Assembly: GCA_016777645.1 (NCBI GenBank)
Contig: JADHRC010000002.1
Coordinates: 1 to 37,110, forward strand
Length of the DNA stretch: 37,110 bases
Source of the DNA: Alphaproteobacteria bacterium
GTDB lineage: Bacteria > Pseudomonadota > Alphaproteobacteria > Puniceispirillales > Marisalimonadaceae
Direction: 5' to 3'
A model generated the notes under the pieces. That model made no database searches and was not told the DNA's origin. It saw only the letters and a list, made by a program, of their open reading frames with translations. Position numbers and translations under genes: made by a program. Every line of letters starts with the position of its first letter. Position 1 is the first letter of the stretch. Positions 17,380-24,932 of this stretch are shown here, piece after piece.

Positions 17380-18357
17380 TTAAGTTTTGTGATTTAGATC
17401 ATCTTCGATATAAACTTTAATTATTTCATCAAAATTATTTTCTGCTTTAAAACCTAATTGAATAGCCCTTTTTGTTTCAAAATTCCTTGCCCAACCAGCA
17501 ACTATTTTTTGGATCATTGGATCCGGTTTGTATTTTATTAACTTAACAACATCGTTGCCAGCAACTCTTCCAAGAGCTTCTATCTGCTCTTTAACTGTTA
17601 CTGACAGCCCTGGCATGTTCAGGGTTATTCTATTATTTAATGTAGACGTATCAATTTCAGCTGCGTGAATTAAAAAACCTGCTGCTGAACGAGGAGTTGC
17701 ATGCCAGTGTCTAACTTCATCACTTACAGGAAGTATTGCTTCTTTTCCATTTAAAGGTTCACGAATAATGCCTGAGAAAAAACCTGATGCAGCTAAGTTA
17801 GGTTTTCCTGGTCTTACACAAATTGTTGGTAGTCGAATACTTATTCCGTCAACCATGCCTTTCCTAGAATAGTCAGCTAATAAAAGCTCAGAAATAGCTT
17901 TTTGAGCACCGTAAGAAGTAAGTGGAGTTGTGAAAAAATCATCTGGTATTTTTTCTGGGAATGGAGCTCCGAAAACAGCTATTGAACTTGTAAAGACAAC
18001 CCTTGGGCAATAATTATCTCCTTTGTGTCTTATTGCTTCAAACAAACTCCAGCTTCCTTTAGCATTGATATTCCATCCTAAATCAAACTCTTGCTCAGCT
18101 TGTCCAGAAACTATTGCAGCTAGGTGAAAAATTATATCAGGTTTAGACGAGATAAGATCAATACTTGTTTTTGGATCAGAAATATCTCCAGATTTAGTTT
18201 TAATAGGTATTGAAGAGTTTAATGGATATGGAGATTCAATAATATCAAACAGAGTAATTTCTGTAATTTCTTCATTTTTTAATTTTTTGTTCTTAAGAAT
18301 TAAATTAAGCAATTTTTGCCCAATCATTCCAGCTCCACCCATTATTAAAACTTTCAT
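17380..18357 (-). CDS. denD: D-erythronate dehydrogenase-like NAD-dependent epimerase/dehydratase family protein
   Basis: 325 residues with an N-terminal Rossmann motif GGAGMIG (7-13) and the extended-SDR active site SSIAVFG followed by Y-GAQK (TSYGAQKAISE). The strand HLAAIVSGQAEQEFDLG and the APRS-like segment HWHATPRSAAGFLIHAA match DenD proteins. Typed DenD oxidises D-erythronate at C2 to the 2-oxo acid, the first step of a route continued by OtnI, OtnK and OtnC. OtnI and OtnC homologues are in this window (32981-34398), which supports the call. A GAGAGG site precedes the ATG. It is divergent from the KDPG-aldolase gene and leads the hydantoinase-type gene. Confidence 0.82.
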   Translation of the reverse strand: MKVLIMGGAGMIGQKLLNLILKNKKLKNEEITEITLFDIIESPYPLNSSIPIKTKSGDISDPKTSIDLISSKPDIIFHLAAIVSGQAEQEFDLGWNINAKGSWSLFEAIRHKGDNYCPRVVFTSSIAVFGAPFPEKIPDDFFTTPLTSYGAQKAISELLLADYSRKGMVDGISIRLPTICVRPGKPNLAASGFFSGIIREPLNGKEAILPVSDEVRHWHATPRSAAGFLIHAAEIDTSTLNNRITLNMPGLSVTVKEQIEALGRVAGNDVVKLIKYKPDPMIQKIVAGWARNFETKRAIQLGFKAENNFDEIIKVYIEDDLNHKT

Positions 18358-18448
18358 AAAAACCTCTCAGCAAATAATTATTGAAGAAAAATGCATAACA
18401 ACATATTTACTTAAAAAGTTAAATTAAAAAATTATGTTTGGAAAGTTT

Positions 18449-19081
18449 ATGCATAACTATATTAATTCTATTTTGACAATAACTCCGGTAATGCCAGTTT
18501 TAACAATTAATACTTTAGATAAAATTGAAAATCTTTTTGACGCTTTAATAGAAGGTGAAATTAAGGCAGTTGAAATAACTCTGAGAACACCATGCGCTTT
18601 AAAAGCTATTGAAAAAGTCTCTAAAAAATACCCATCACTTAGAATTGGTGCTGGGACAGTTTTAAACGTAAAAGATTTAAAATCTGTAAAAGATGCTGGA
18701 GCAAGTTTTGCTGTTAGTCCTGGTTGTACAAAAAAATTAGCAAGGAAGGCTTTGGAAGCGAAATTTCCGTTTCTACCGGGTATTTCTAACGCAAGTGAAA
18801 TAATGAACTTATTAGATTTAGGATATAAAATTTTTAAATTTTTTCCTGCAGAAGCTTCTGGAGGCATTGAATATATAAAATCATTAAGAGGACCTTTCCC
18901 TGATATTATGTTTTGTCCAACTGGAGGTATAAATGAAAAAAATGCAAGTGACTGGCTTGGTCAAAAAAATGTCTTATGCGTTGGTGGAAGCTGGTTAGTA
19001 CCTGAAGTCATTTCAAGCTATACTGAGATAAAGAAAAGAGCACTAATTGCCAGTTCTTTAAAAGAAAAGATAAAAAATTAG
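18449..19081 (+). CDS. eda: 2-dehydro-3-deoxy-phosphogluconate (KDPG) / 4-hydroxy-2-oxoglutarate aldolase
   Basis: 210 residues from the ATG at 18449, which has GGAAAG just upstream; an in-frame ATG at 18434 lacks a ribosome site and would add five residues. The class I aldolase residues are clear: Schiff-base K130 in IFKFFPAE, E42 and R46 in VEITLRTP, the GAGTV strand (67-71) and the phosphate-binding PTGGI (157-161). It cleaves KDPG-type acids to pyruvate and an aldehyde (glyceraldehyde 3-phosphate for KDPG). The IlvD/Edd dehydratase and KdgK-like kinase 4-9 kb away could complete such a route. It is divergent from denD. Confidence 0.92.
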   Translation: MHNYINSILTITPVMPVLTINTLDKIENLFDALIEGEIKAVEITLRTPCALKAIEKVSKKYPSLRIGAGTVLNVKDLKSVKDAGASFAVSPGCTKKLARKALEAKFPFLPGISNASEIMNLLDLGYKIFKFFPAEASGGIEYIKSLRGPFPDIMFCPTGGINEKNASDWLGQKNVLCVGGSWLVPEVISSYTEIKKRALIASSLKEKIKN

Positions 19082-19160
19082 TTTAAGTTTATGAATTATT
19101 AGAAAATTTGTTTCATTTAGTTTCATTTTAATCAATTTATTTGAATATATAGCAATATGA

Positions 19161-19188
19161 TAATAGATTTAATCTATTAATTTTTTTT
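19161..19188 (+). terminator. Intrinsic terminator-like hairpin after the aldolase gene, just before the next ribosome site
   Basis: A perfect 8-bp stem TAATAGAT/ATCTATTA (19161-19168 and 19172-19179) with a 3-nt loop is followed by one A and eight T residues (19181-19188). This is the best terminator-like structure in the window. It sits 80 nt after the aldolase stop and directly ahead of the AGGA ribosome site of the dioxygenase-like gene. It could therefore stop readthrough or act as a leader attenuator for that gene. Confidence 0.5.
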
Positions 19189-19199
19189 AGGATACTTAA

Positions 19200-19757
19200 A
19201 TGACCACTTATTCATTAAAAAGTTATATAAATGATCTACGTTCAATTACTAAAGAATATATTGATCAAAATAATATCATTGAAAAAATCAAACCACTAGC
19301 TAAAAAAATTGCTCTCAATAGGGATTGGATCAAACCTGAGTATTATAATGTTGATCCAGAACAAGGCTTTGGTCTGCATTTATTACATGAAGAACAGGAT
19401 CATAAATTAGCTATTTTTGCTATAGCGTGGGCACCTAATAAAGGTCTTGCGCCACATAATCACAAAACATGGGCAGTAGTTGCAGGAATTCAAGGTCAAG
19501 AGCATGAGACCAATTACACAAGAGTTGATGATGGTTCCAAGCCTGGGTATGCCAATTTAATTAAAAGTCACGAGGAGACTCTTCTTCCTGGCCAGGTTTC
19601 GTGTTGTTTGCCAGAGGATATTCATAGTGTTTGGAACAACGGGAATGAGGTTGCCTTGTCAATTCATACTTATGGCTTGCACCTTAACCATACTGGAAGA
19701 TCTATTTTTAACATGGAGGAAAAGACTGAAATACCATGTATAGTTAAGGTTCAGTAA
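19200..19757 (+). CDS. Thiol dioxygenase-like cupin (cysteine / 3-mercaptopropionate dioxygenase family)
   Basis: 185 residues, the usual bacterial length. The iron site is three His: H86 and H88 in APHNHKTWAVVAG and H142 in EDIHSVWN. The S154-H156-Y158 triad (SIHTYG) of thiol dioxygenases is intact. The position of the mammalian crosslink Cys is Val93, as in most bacterial members. The mammalian carboxylate-binding Arg60 is replaced by His60, while R167 (HTGRSIF) matches the Arg that binds the acid group in 3-mercaptopropionate dioxygenases. That favours an MDO-like over a CDO-like substrate. Predicted reaction: oxidation of a thiol to a sulfinate with O2. AGGA lies 7 nt before the ATG. Its link with the sugar-acid genes on both sides is unclear. 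Confidence 0.78.
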   Translation: MTTYSLKSYINDLRSITKEYIDQNNIIEKIKPLAKKIALNRDWIKPEYYNVDPEQGFGLHLLHEEQDHKLAIFAIAWAPNKGLAPHNHKTWAVVAGIQGQEHETNYTRVDDGSKPGYANLIKSHEETLLPGQVSCCLPEDIHSVWNNGNEVALSIHTYGLHLNHTGRSIFNMEEKTEIPCIVKVQ

Positions 19758-19806
19758 TTAATAAGCCCACTAAAATTTAAGAATTATATATTTATTAAAA
19801 ATATAA

Positions 19807-20649
19807 TTATCCTTGTACGCATATTTGATTTTGTTCGCCAAGTCCTTCAATTCCTAATCTCATTTTATCGCCTGGTTTTAAGAATACTGGAGGTTTCATA
19901 CCTAGTCCTACTCCAGGAGGAGTACCAGTAGCTATTATATCGCCTGGGTTTAAACTCATAAATTGAGATAAGTAATAAACAATATAATTAGCAGAAAATA
20001 TCATAGTGTTAGTTGAACCATCTTGCATTCTTTTACCATTTACATCTAAAAACATTTTTAAATTTTGAACATCAGTAATATCATCCTTGGTTACTAAATA
20101 AGGTCCAGTAGGTCCAAAAGTGTCACACGATTTTCCTTTTGTCCATTGACCTTCTCTTTTAATCTGGAATTCTCGTTCTGATACATCGTTAACAACACAA
20201 TAACCGGCTATATATTCTTCAGCCTCACCTTCATTTAAATATTTTGCCTTTTTTCCTATGACAATGCCAAGCTCAACTTCCCAATCAGTCTCAGCTGAAT
20301 TTCTTGGTATTTCAATATTATCGTTTGGACCTACAACTGCAGAGGTGGCTTTAGAAAAAAGAATTGGCTCACTGGGCACTGGAAGCCCACTTTCTGCAGC
20401 ATGATCAGAATAATTCAAGCCAATACATAAAAATTTACCAATATTTCCTACGCAAGCACCTAGTCTTGTGCCATCAGGAACAATCGGTAAAGTAGATAAA
20501 TCAATAGAAGAAATTTTATTTAAACTCTCATCATTAATTGTATCACCATTAATATCTATAATATGTCCAGATAAATCTCTAATTATCCCATTTTTATCTA
20601 AAATTCCTGGTTTTTCTTTTCCGATATCTCCAAAACGTAATAATTTCAT
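19807..20649 (-). CDS. Fumarylacetoacetate hydrolase family protein, probable 2,4-diketo-3-deoxy-sugar-acid hydrolase
   Basis: 280 residues. The C-terminal FAH barrel has the metal triad E124 and E126 (TDWEVELG) and D155 (VVNDVSER), followed by KGKSCDTFGPTGPYLV and the GDIIATGTPPGVGLG loop. This arrangement is shared by ureidoglycolate-lyase-named proteins and by L-2,4-diketo-3-deoxyrhamnonate or -fuconate hydrolases, which split the diketo acid into pyruvate and a hydroxyacid. Position after an SDR of the 2-keto-3-deoxyfuconate dehydrogenase type and a UxaA dehydratase makes the diketo-acid hydrolase role the best choice. AAAGGAA precedes the ATG. It is convergent with the thiol-dioxygenase-like gene; a weak AT hairpin (19782-19808) lies at the junction. 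Confidence 0.85.
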   Translation of the reverse strand: MKLLRFGDIGKEKPGILDKNGIIRDLSGHIIDINGDTINDESLNKISSIDLSTLPIVPDGTRLGACVGNIGKFLCIGLNYSDHAAESGLPVPSEPILFSKATSAVVGPNDNIEIPRNSAETDWEVELGIVIGKKAKYLNEGEAEEYIAGYCVVNDVSEREFQIKREGQWTKGKSCDTFGPTGPYLVTKDDITDVQNLKMFLDVNGKRMQDGSTNTMIFSANYIVYYLSQFMSLNPGDIIATGTPPGVGLGMKPPVFLKPGDKMRLGIEGLGEQNQICVQG

Positions 20650-20704
20650 TTCTGTTTCCTTTCTTAATTGTTAGTTGGTAATAATATATAAAAGTATTTT
20701 ATAA

Positions 20705-21442
20705 CTACATGCATATACCGCCATCAATTATATGAAATTGTCCTGTGGTAAAAGCTGAGGCATCACTTGCTAAATAAACTGCAAGATTAGCTACTTCTTC
20801 AGCTTCTCCAAACCTTCCCATAGGCTGTCTAGCAACAAACTGTTTTCTAGCTTCTTCATAGTTACCCATGTTTATTAACCTTTGTTCTAAAGATGGACTT
20901 TGTATAGTGCCAGGGCAAATAGCGTTACATCTTATACCGTCATTGATGTAATCGGCTGCTACAGATTTAGTGATACCTAATACAGCAGCCTTTGAGGCAG
21001 AGTATATAAATCTATTTGGTATGCCTTTTGTCGATGATGAAACAGATGCAATATTAATAATTGAACCCGCTCCATTTTTTATCATTAAAGGTATAACTTC
21101 TTTAATCATATGATACATGGCTTTGCTATTAAGATTAAATGCAAAATCCCATTCATCATCTTTGGATTCTAATATTGTTCCATTGTGGACAACACCAGCA
21201 CAATTGAATAAAATATCAGGAGATTTTATGGAAGATACTAGACGTTTAATAGCATCATAATTTGTAACGTCAAGAACATGCGTTTCGTTTACTTTTCCAT
21301 TTAATTCTTTTAAACTCTCTTTATTAATATCTGTTGCAATAACATAAGCTCCAGCGTTTGAAAAAGCTAAAGCTGTAGCCTTACCAATACCTTGTCCTGA
21401 GGCTGTCAGAAGAGCAGTTTTACCTTTTAAATTTATCATCAT
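20705..21442 (-). CDS. SDR oxidoreductase, 2-keto-3-deoxy-L-fuconate dehydrogenase-like
   Basis: 245 residues, a classical SDR. The cofactor loop is TASGQGIG (13-20), D38 after the second strand suggests NAD, and the catalytic Y147 and K151 are in YSASK, with N103 in the tetrad. The segments NAICPGTIQSPSLEQRL, FVARQPMGRFG and FTTGQFHIIDGG are typical of 2-keto-3-deoxy-L-fuconate dehydrogenases and BDH2-like SDRs. These oxidise C4 of a 2-keto-3-deoxy acid to give the 2,4-diketo acid. It starts 6 bp after the UxaA-family stop and is followed by the FAH hydrolase after 55 bp: three successive steps on one transcript. Exact sugar acid is not determinable. Confidence 0.85.
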   Translation of the reverse strand: MMINLKGKTALLTASGQGIGKATALAFSNAGAYVIATDINKESLKELNGKVNETHVLDVTNYDAIKRLVSSIKSPDILFNCAGVVHNGTILESKDDEWDFAFNLNSKAMYHMIKEVIPLMIKNGAGSIINIASVSSSTKGIPNRFIYSASKAAVLGITKSVAADYINDGIRCNAICPGTIQSPSLEQRLINMGNYEEARKQFVARQPMGRFGEAEEVANLAVYLASDASAFTTGQFHIIDGGICM

Positions 21443-21448
21443 TAATCC

Positions 21449-22969
21449 TTACATAGTTGCGCCGATTTGCCATGGAACAAATTCTAAGTCTCCTAGACCT
21501 TGTATTTCCGATTTTGATTTTTCACCAGAAGCAACATCTACTATTAGGTCAAAAATTTCTTGCCCAACGTCTTCAATAGATTTGTTTTCAGTAATTACTT
21601 TTCCAGCATTAACATCCATATCTTCTGACATTTTATTATACATTTCTGTATTGGTTGCAATTTTGATAGATGGTGATGGTTTGCAACCAAAACACGAGCC
21701 TCTACCGGTTGTAAAAGTAACTACATTACAACCGCTAGCTATTTGCCCTGTTACAGAAGCAGGATCATACCCTGGGCTATCCATAAATAAAAAACCCTTT
21801 TTCTCTGCCTGTTGGGCATATAATAGAACATCATTTAAAGGAGTTGTTCCTCCTTTAGCAGCTGCACCTAATGATTTTTCTAGTATTGTCGTTAGTCCCC
21901 CAGCTTTGTTACCAGGAGAAGGATTATTGTTTAAACTACCTTTGTTTCTTAAGACGTAATCTTCCCACCATAAAATTCTATCAATAAGTTTTTTTCCTAC
22001 TTCAGGAGTAATTGCTCTTCTTGTTAACATATGTTCAGCACCATAAATTTCAGGTGTTTCAGCTAAGATGGCAGTGCCACCGTTTTTTACTATTAAATCT
22101 GCAGCATGTCCAAGTGATGGATTTGAAGTAATTCCAGACCATGCATCAGAGCCGCCACATTGCAATGCAACGCTAAGATGTTCTACTGATTGGTCTGTAC
22201 GTTCAATTGAATTAACTTGTGGAAGCATCTCTTCAATACAATCTATTCCAGCTTTAATAGTTTTTCTTAGACCACCCATATCTTGTAAAGTCATAGTTTT
22301 AAAAAGAGGATTTTCATTTAAATTAAAAGCATCAAGAAGAAATCTAATTTGATTTGCCTCACAACCTAAACCTATCAATAAAATGCCCGCTAGATTAGGA
22401 TGTTGTATATATCCTAAAAGAACTCTTTGAAGGGCATCGAAACCATCTCCTGAGTCTGCCATGCCACAACCTGTTCCATGAGTAAAAGATACCACACCAT
22501 CCACATTAGAATATTTAGATAGTTTTTCTTTAGTAAAATATTCTGCAATATTTTTTGCTGCAGTTGCAGAACAATTTACGGACGTTAGAATTCCTATATA
22601 GTTTCTAGTTCCAACTTTTCCACTTGCTCTCTTATATCCCTTAAAGGTAGGTCTTTTTTCTGGCTCAATCATATTAGGTAATTTTATTGATGTTGAGAAT
22701 TCATAATCGTGATCGGTAGACTTGAAGTCTGTGTTGTCTACATGTACATGTTCTCCTGCTAAAATATCTTTACTAGCTATTCCAATAAGTTGGTCATATT
22801 TGATAATTTTTTCACCCTTAGAAATTTTTGTAAGGGCAATTTTATGACCTTTAGGTATTTTATTTATACTTTTTACATTTTGAGTGATTGCTCCAATTTC
22901 TATATCGTTTAAAGCTGTAGCTACATTGTCATTGTCATTAAGCTTAACAGTTAATTTTTCACCACTCAT
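21449..22969 (-). CDS. UxaA family (altronate/galactarate-type) dehydratase
   Basis: 506 residues from the ATG at 22967-22969. A TTG fifteen nt upstream is in frame, but the run of six or seven G residues between them is the ribosome site, so the ATG is the start. An N-terminal SAF domain (about 1-85) is joined to the UxaA catalytic part: GTRNYIGILTSVNCSA, FTHGTGCGMADSG, GLGCEANQI, QCGGSDAWSG, PGYDPASVTGQIASGCN and FTTGRGSCFGCKPSPSIK. Several Cys suit an Fe-dependent dehydratase. Known members remove water from altronate, galactarate or L-galactonate-like acids. Leading an SDR and an FAH hydrolase, it probably makes the 2-keto-3-deoxy acid those enzymes use. It is divergent from the IlvD/Edd gene. 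Confidence 0.88.
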   Translation of the reverse strand: MSGEKLTVKLNDNDNVATALNDIEIGAITQNVKSINKIPKGHKIALTKISKGEKIIKYDQLIGIASKDILAGEHVHVDNTDFKSTDHDYEFSTSIKLPNMIEPEKRPTFKGYKRASGKVGTRNYIGILTSVNCSATAAKNIAEYFTKEKLSKYSNVDGVVSFTHGTGCGMADSGDGFDALQRVLLGYIQHPNLAGILLIGLGCEANQIRFLLDAFNLNENPLFKTMTLQDMGGLRKTIKAGIDCIEEMLPQVNSIERTDQSVEHLSVALQCGGSDAWSGITSNPSLGHAADLIVKNGGTAILAETPEIYGAEHMLTRRAITPEVGKKLIDRILWWEDYVLRNKGSLNNNPSPGNKAGGLTTILEKSLGAAAKGGTTPLNDVLLYAQQAEKKGFLFMDSPGYDPASVTGQIASGCNVVTFTTGRGSCFGCKPSPSIKIATNTEMYNKMSEDMDVNAGKVITENKSIEDVGQEIFDLIVDVASGEKSKSEIQGLGDLEFVPWQIGATM

Positions 22970-23011
22970 TATTTTGCCCCCCAAATAGAAAATAAATACT
23001 GAAATTATCTT

Positions 23012-23030
23012 TTGATTTTTTTTAAATCAA
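23012..23030. promoter_or_regulatory. Inverted repeat between the two divergent dehydratase genes
   Basis: TTGATTT (23012-23018) and AAATCAA (23024-23030) form perfect 7-bp arms around five T residues, in the 176-bp region between the UxaA and IlvD/Edd starts. A symmetric site here could let one regulator control both operons. It is AT-rich and no regulator gene is adjacent, so this is a weak call. No other structure is clear in this gap. Confidence 0.3.
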
Positions 23031-23145
23031 GTATGATTATAATAATTATTTTTAAATTTATATAGTGATAAAATATACATACTATCTTTAATTTATTTTA
23101 TAAACTTTAATTATTTCTCAGAGCCATTTAATTTGGAGTAAAGTG

Positions 23146-24927
23146 ATGTCAGATAAAAAATTCAACCCTAAATATAGAAGTCAGCAATGGTTTGATAATC
23201 CTACAAACCCTGGGATGACTGCATTGTATCTGGAAAGATCAATGAACTTTGGTTTAACACCAGACGAACTAAGATCTGGCAAGCCTATAATAGGAATTGC
23301 ACAAACTGGATCTGATATATCACCATGTAACAGAGTTCATATTAAGTTGGCTGAAAGAGTTAGGGAGGGAATAAGAGCTGCTGGTGGAATAGCTTTTGAA
23401 TTTCCAGTCCATCCTATTCAGGAGACACTTAAAAGACCAACAGCCGCAGTTGATAGAAATCTAGCATATCTAGGTTTAGTTGAAATTTTACACGGATACC
23501 CTTTAGATGGAGTGGTTTTGATGACTGGATGTGACAAAACAACACCTTCGTGTTTGATGGCTGCGGCAACCGTAGATCTTCCAGCTATTGTTCTTAATGG
23601 TGGCCCAATGTTAGATGGTTGGCATAATGGTAAACTCGCCGGTTCTGGAACTGCTGTTTGGGATAGTAGAGTTGAATTAGCTGCTGGCAGGATAGACTAT
23701 GAGCAATTTATAGATATTGTAACAAGTTCTGCTCCTTCTGATGGACACTGCAATACAATGGGTACAGCATCAACAATGAACTCTCTCGCAGAAGCATTGG
23801 GAATGAGTTTAACAGGAAATGCTAATATACCTGCTCCTTATAGAGAGCGAGGACAAATGGCCTATAAAACTGGTTTGCGAATTGTCGAGTTAGTCGAAGA
23901 GGATCTAACACCTTCTCAAATAATGACTAGAAAAGCATTTGAAAATGCTATTGTTGTAAATTCAGCTATTGGAGGTTCAACTAATGCCCAGATACATATA
24001 ACGGCAATTGCAAGGCATGTTGGTGTTCAGTTGGAAACAGAGGCATGGCAAAATGTTGGCTATGATATTCCTTTAATGGTTAATATTCAGCCTGCAGGAG
24101 AGTACTTATGTGAAAGTTATCATAGAGCTGGTGGTACTGCAGCTGTAATGTCTGAACTTCTTGCAAATGATAAAATTCATGGCGATGTCTTAACGGTAAC
24201 TGGAAAAAAAATGTCTGAAAATCTTAAGGGTATTAAAATTAAAGATGAAAAAGTTATTACTACCTTTAATAAACCAATGAAGCAAAAAGCAGGGTTTATT
24301 GTGTTAAAGGGTAATCTTTTTGATGCAGCTATTATGAAAACCTCAGTAATATCAAAAAGTTTTAAAGATAAATTTTTAAGCAGACCTGGCAAAGAAGGCA
24401 TATTGGAGGGTAATGTAATAGTATTTGAAGGATCAGAGGATTATCATGATAGACTCAATGACAAAAGTCTAAATATGAATGAAAACTCCATTCTGGTAAT
24501 TAGAGGAGCAGGGCCTGTGGGTTGGCCTGGTTCTGCAGAGGTTGTTAACATGCAACCTTCTGATGACTTGATTAAACAAGGAATAACAGAATTACCATGC
24601 ATAGGAGATGGTAGGCAGTCTGGAACTTCTGGGAGTCCTTCAATTTTAAATGCTTCACCTGAAAGTGCAACAGGAGGAGGTTTAGCTTGGTTAAGAACAG
24701 GTGACAAAGTTGTAATTGATTTAAATAATTTTACTGCAAACATGATCGTAAGTGATGATGAGATAGAAGAGAGAAAAAAAGATGGGGTCCCACCATATCC
24801 TGAAAGTCAAACGCCTTGGCAAGAAATTCAGAGAAACTATGTAGGTGATCTATCAGGTGGCGGAGTCCTTGAAAATGCTGTGAAATATCAGAAAGTAAAA
24901 AATTCTTTGCCTAGGGATAATCATTAA
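23146..24927 (+). CDS. IlvD/Edd family sugar-acid dehydratase (L-arabinonate dehydratase-like)
   Basis: 593 residues from the ATG at 23146, with GGAG 7 nt upstream; a GTG at 23143 is also in frame. It dehydrates an aldonate to its 2-keto-3-deoxy acid with a [2Fe-2S] cluster and Mg. Cluster ligands are C61 (ISPCNR), C129 (TGCDKT) and C202 (GHCNTMG), in the spacing seen in L-arabinonate dehydratase. The LYLERSMNFGLT start, the FPVHPIQET stretch and the GTSGSPSILNASPE loop with the catalytic Ser favour the sugar-acid clade over the branched-chain amino-acid enzyme. It is followed 5 bp later by ltnD. Candidate substrates are arabinonate, xylonate, fuconate or gluconate; the sequence does not decide. 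Confidence 0.9.
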   Translation: MSDKKFNPKYRSQQWFDNPTNPGMTALYLERSMNFGLTPDELRSGKPIIGIAQTGSDISPCNRVHIKLAERVREGIRAAGGIAFEFPVHPIQETLKRPTAAVDRNLAYLGLVEILHGYPLDGVVLMTGCDKTTPSCLMAAATVDLPAIVLNGGPMLDGWHNGKLAGSGTAVWDSRVELAAGRIDYEQFIDIVTSSAPSDGHCNTMGTASTMNSLAEALGMSLTGNANIPAPYRERGQMAYKTGLRIVELVEEDLTPSQIMTRKAFENAIVVNSAIGGSTNAQIHITAIARHVGVQLETEAWQNVGYDIPLMVNIQPAGEYLCESYHRAGGTAAVMSELLANDKIHGDVLTVTGKKMSENLKGIKIKDEKVITTFNKPMKQKAGFIVLKGNLFDAAIMKTSVISKSFKDKFLSRPGKEGILEGNVIVFEGSEDYHDRLNDKSLNMNENSILVIRGAGPVGWPGSAEVVNMQPSDDLIKQGITELPCIGDGRQSGTSGSPSILNASPESATGGGLAWLRTGDKVVIDLNNFTANMIVSDDEIEERKKDGVPPYPESQTPWQEIQRNYVGDLSGGGVLENAVKYQKVKNSLPRDNH

Positions 24928-24932
24928 AATTA

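Noticed and set aside
19782..19808. AATTATAT/ATATAATT hairpin between the thiol dioxygenase and FAH genes
   Set aside because: Pure AT, long loop and no clear T-run; too weak to list as a terminator.
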